Source of the DNA: an uncultured Bacteroidales bacterium
Lineage (GTDB): Bacteria; Bacteroidota; Bacteroidia; Bacteroidales; UBA932
Reading direction: 5' to 3'
Length of the DNA stretch: 64,000 bases
Assembly (NCBI GenBank): GCA_944323505.1
Contig: CALUST010000010.1
Location: 1 to 64,000 of the forward strand
Shown one piece after another: positions 61,990-64,000 of this stretch. The first letter of the stretch is position 1; each line of letters opens with the position of its first letter. The notes beneath the pieces were generated by a model that saw only the letters and a program-made list of their open reading frames with translations, did not search any database and was not told the origin of the DNA. Made by a program: the position numbers and the translations under genes.

Positions 61990-62949
61990 CTATTCTCCCC
62001 CGTACAGTTCCTTCCGTGACTGGCTGACCCCTTCCCCTGAAGGGATGGCCGGGTCGTCGATGAGTGCATCAACCGTCCTTCCTGTCCTTTCCATGACATT
62101 CTCCTGAAGGAAGCACAGCTGGTAACGGAGAGTCTCATACATGCTTCCTGCCACCTCATGTCCATGATCCATGAAACGGATGATATTGTACTCATATCCT
62201 TTCGCGGCAAATCTTTCCGCGATCTTGGAGGAGCCGTAGAAGCCTATGTTGAAGAACTTGATCTGCTTGTAGGTGACCAGATTGTCCTCTGTGCCGTGCA
62301 GCAGCAGGACAGGTGACGGCTCCATGTCGAAGTCGAGATTCCACTCCCTTGACAGGATTGCCCCTGAGAAAGATATTATCCCGGCGTATCTGAATCCTTC
62401 GGGAAGGACTTCAGTGCATGGCGTGCTGTTGCACAGCTCGTATTCCGCCTGCAGCACAGATATCGCCCCTGCGGAGGAGCCGCTTATCACGATGTTGTCA
62501 GGATTGATTCCGAGGGTCTCGGCATTGTCAATCAGGAATACTGTCGCGCTGAACAGGTCTTCGACGGCGATATGGATGGCCTTGTCAAGCAGGTTGACCT
62601 GGGCGATGCCTACCTTTTTCGCTCCTTTCAGCCCGAGACGGTAGTCTATGCTCACGACCCTGTACCCGTTCTTTGTCATGGCCTCGAACCATTTCCTGTA
62701 ATATGGGGTGTCCCTCTCCCCGCTGATGAACCCTCCTCCGAACATGAAGATGATTGTAGGCTTCTCATGCCCTTTCCACGTCGTGCTGCTGCCTGCAGCA
62801 GGCTCATATATGTCGAGGAAGAGTTCGCAGGTGTCCCTCTGTGCGAACTGGAATGTCCCGTCAGGGCCGAATTCCCTGCCGTATGTGTCGATGCCGGATA
62901 TTGCTGCAAAAGCCAGCAATGCAGCCAGTGAAAGTGATTTCAGGTTCAT
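61990..62949 (-). CDS. Alpha/beta-hydrolase esterase, exported
   Basis: A 319-residue carboxylesterase-type hydrolase with a signal peptide (ATG 62949, 'LSLAALLAFAAISGIDTYG'). Catalytic features: oxyanion region 'IIFMFGGGFISGERDTPYYR', nucleophile elbow 'VISGSSAGAISVL', acid 'LLHGTEDNLV' and histidine 'MDHGHEV'. The relative length and motifs fit Bacteroidales feruloyl/acetyl-type esterases, but the substrate is unknown. ATG overlaps the end of the AI-2E transporter gene by four bases. Confidence 0.87.
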   Translation of the reverse strand: MNLKSLSLAALLAFAAISGIDTYGREFGPDGTFQFAQRDTCELFLDIYEPAAGSSTTWKGHEKPTIIFMFGGGFISGERDTPYYRKWFEAMTKNGYRVVSIDYRLGLKGAKKVGIAQVNLLDKAIHIAVEDLFSATVFLIDNAETLGINPDNIVISGSSAGAISVLQAEYELCNSTPCTEVLPEGFRYAGIISFSGAILSREWNLDFDMEPSPVLLLHGTEDNLVTYKQIKFFNIGFYGSSKIAERFAAKGYEYNIIRFMDHGHEVAGSMYETLRYQLCFLQENVMERTGRTVDALIDDPAIPSGEGVSQSRKELYGGE

Positions 62950-64000
62950 TTTTCTTGTCCGTTGCCTATGAGTTTGCTGATGAATTTGACGTGTCCGAAG
63001 AATCTTGCCGCTATCACCCTTATCACGGTGTAGCAAGGGATGGCGACGAGCATGCCGAGTATGCCTCCGATATGTCCGGCCATCATGAGCACGATGAATA
63101 TCTCAAGTACATTGGCCTTGATGCTGCTTGAATAGACTATCGGCTGGAATATATAGTTGTCAAGGAGCTGGGCGGCCATGAATATTGCCACGAGTATGAT
63201 GAGGAAAATCCAGAAATTGACGTCCAGGCCTGCGCCTCCCATGCAGAAGTAGCGCATCGTGACGGCAAGGAGTGTCCCTATCGCCCCTCCGAGCCATGGT
63301 CCCACATACGGTATTATGTTCATGACTCCGCAGAGTACGGCGATGCCTATAGAGGCATTGAACCCGAGCCTTGCAATGAACATGAGACCTATGAAGTCGA
63401 CAATCGCGACCCCGGCCATCTCTACTATCAGTCCTATGAAATATCTCGACAGGAGGTGCTCTATGTCCCTGTATGCCTCTCTCGCATTCTGTTCGTGCCT
63501 GTCAGGAACCAGTGCCCCGATTATGTCAGGGAAGAGGTTCTCATTCTTCAGGAAGAAGAAGGAGATGAAGACGACCGCGAACAGCCCGACACCGAAACTT
63601 GCGATGAATGATGCCGCGGAACTGAAGAATGTCGAGAATGCCGAGACATCTGCAAAGTCCTTGAACCCGTTGAGGACCGCCGTCTCGATTCTGAAGTCCG
63701 CTCCCAAAGACGGGAATGTGCTGACAAGGAACGCATTGAGGTCTTTCAGTGCGGTCACGACAGATTTTGCGGCACTTTCTATGTTGGCCATCGATATGTC
63801 CTTTGCCACGCCTGTGATGATAGGGACGAGCATTGTCACCAGGGCCAGGAACAATCCCAGTATGATGATGATAGTGATGAATGCATAGACCCACGGAGGC
63901 AGATTCTTCCCCTTGATGCTAAGCGAGTTGAAGAAATTCATCAGCGGGCGTCCTATCAGGGACAGCACGCCGGCGGCGAGCATATAGATGATGACGTCCC
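62946..64000 (-). CDS. AI-2E family (PerM-like) permease, cut by the right edge
   Basis: At least 351 residues of a multi-spanning AI-2E exporter/PerM family protein; the reading frame stays open through the right edge, and the ATG at 63983 is only an internal methionine. Key block: 'MNIIPYVGPWLGGAIGTLLAVTMRY' and 'QLLDNYIFQPIVYSSSIKANVLEIFIVLMMAGHIGGILGMLVAIPCYTVIRVI', the classical C-terminal signature. The substrate of this family is disputed (autoinducer 2, sodium/protons). The N-terminus is missing; the 3' end overlaps the esterase gene by four bases. Confidence 0.9.
   Translation of the reverse strand, partial: DVIIYMLAAGVLSLIGRPLMNFFNSLSIKGKNLPPWVYAFITIIIILGLFLALVTMLVPIITGVAKDISMANIESAAKSVVTALKDLNAFLVSTFPSLGADFRIETAVLNGFKDFADVSAFSTFFSSAASFIASFGVGLFAVVFISFFFLKNENLFPDIIGALVPDRHEQNAREAYRDIEHLLSRYFIGLIVEMAGVAIVDFIGLMFIARLGFNASIGIAVLCGVMNIIPYVGPWLGGAIGTLLAVTMRYFCMGGAGLDVNFWIFLIILVAIFMAAQLLDNYIFQPIVYSSSIKANVLEIFIVLMMAGHIGGILGMLVAIPCYTVIRVIAARFFGHVKFISKLIGNGQEK

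Overview
The window looks like a chromosomal segment from a gut-type, relatively GC-rich member of the order Bacteroidales (Bacteroidota). The evidence is: promoters of the form TTTG-N19-23-TAnnTTTG; A-rich ribosome sites; Bacteroidota-only families (DUF4290, DUF3822, DUF4293, the Fib_succ_major fold); many lipoproteins; and an expanded GH92 set. Family and genus cannot be fixed from sequence alone; Rikenellaceae-like or related uncultured Bacteroidales lineages are possible guesses. No rRNA, tRNA, CRISPR array or insertion sequence with terminal repeats was seen.

Layout. 1-2.7 kb: two tandem, related tyrosine recombinases on the minus strand, probably the edge of a mobile element lying to the left. 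3-4.5 kb: two exported proteins, the second frameshifted in its C-terminal part. 4.6-7.1 kb: a short UvrA-family protein. 7.2-24.5 kb (plus strand): a glycoside-hydrolase operon of seven genes: GH18-GH20 fusion, GH97, MFS transporter, GH130 phosphorylase, GH92, GH92-GH125 fusion, GH92. 24.6-28.4 kb: DUF4290, FtsK, LolA-like. 28.4-31.5 kb (minus): surface lipoprotein, LemA, two TPM-domain proteins. 31.6-33.9 kb: ApbE and a ComEC-like protein. 34-37.3 kb: acetate kinase, phosphate butyryltransferase and butyrate kinase. 37.2-43.4 kb (minus): a six-gene operon (NrnA-like, two FKBPs, MATE, cytidylate-kinase-like, serine hydrolase). 43.5-47.8 kb (plus): membrane protein, DUF3822, RsmD, CDF transporter, DUF4861, YbaK-like deacylase. 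47.8-49.1 kb (minus): acyl-CoA:carboxylate CoA-transferase. 49.4-55.7 kb (plus): MazG, TcdA, GNAT-like, then prfA, a preQ1-I riboswitch candidate, yhhQ, queC, queF and a thioesterase. 55.8-59.5 kb (minus): fabH-fabK-fabF-fabZ. 59.7-64 kb: membrane LytTR regulator, DUF4293, nucleoside phosphorylase, esterase and an AI-2E family permease cut by the window edge.

The most interesting system is the 17-kb glycan operon. Family content predicts complete dismantling of eukaryotic N-glycans, mainly high-mannose type. GH18 would release the glycan from protein; GH97 would trim alpha-glucose; GH92 and GH125 would trim alpha-mannose; the MFS permease would import the Man-GlcNAc core; and cytoplasmic GH130 would phosphorolyse it to Man-1-P and GlcNAc. 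Two of the enzymes are fused bifunctional chains, and no SusC/SusD pair or dedicated regulator is encoded beside them. Two regulatory elements also stand out: the preQ1-I riboswitch candidate before yhhQ, and paired 20-bp-spaced direct repeats between fabH and the LytTR gene.
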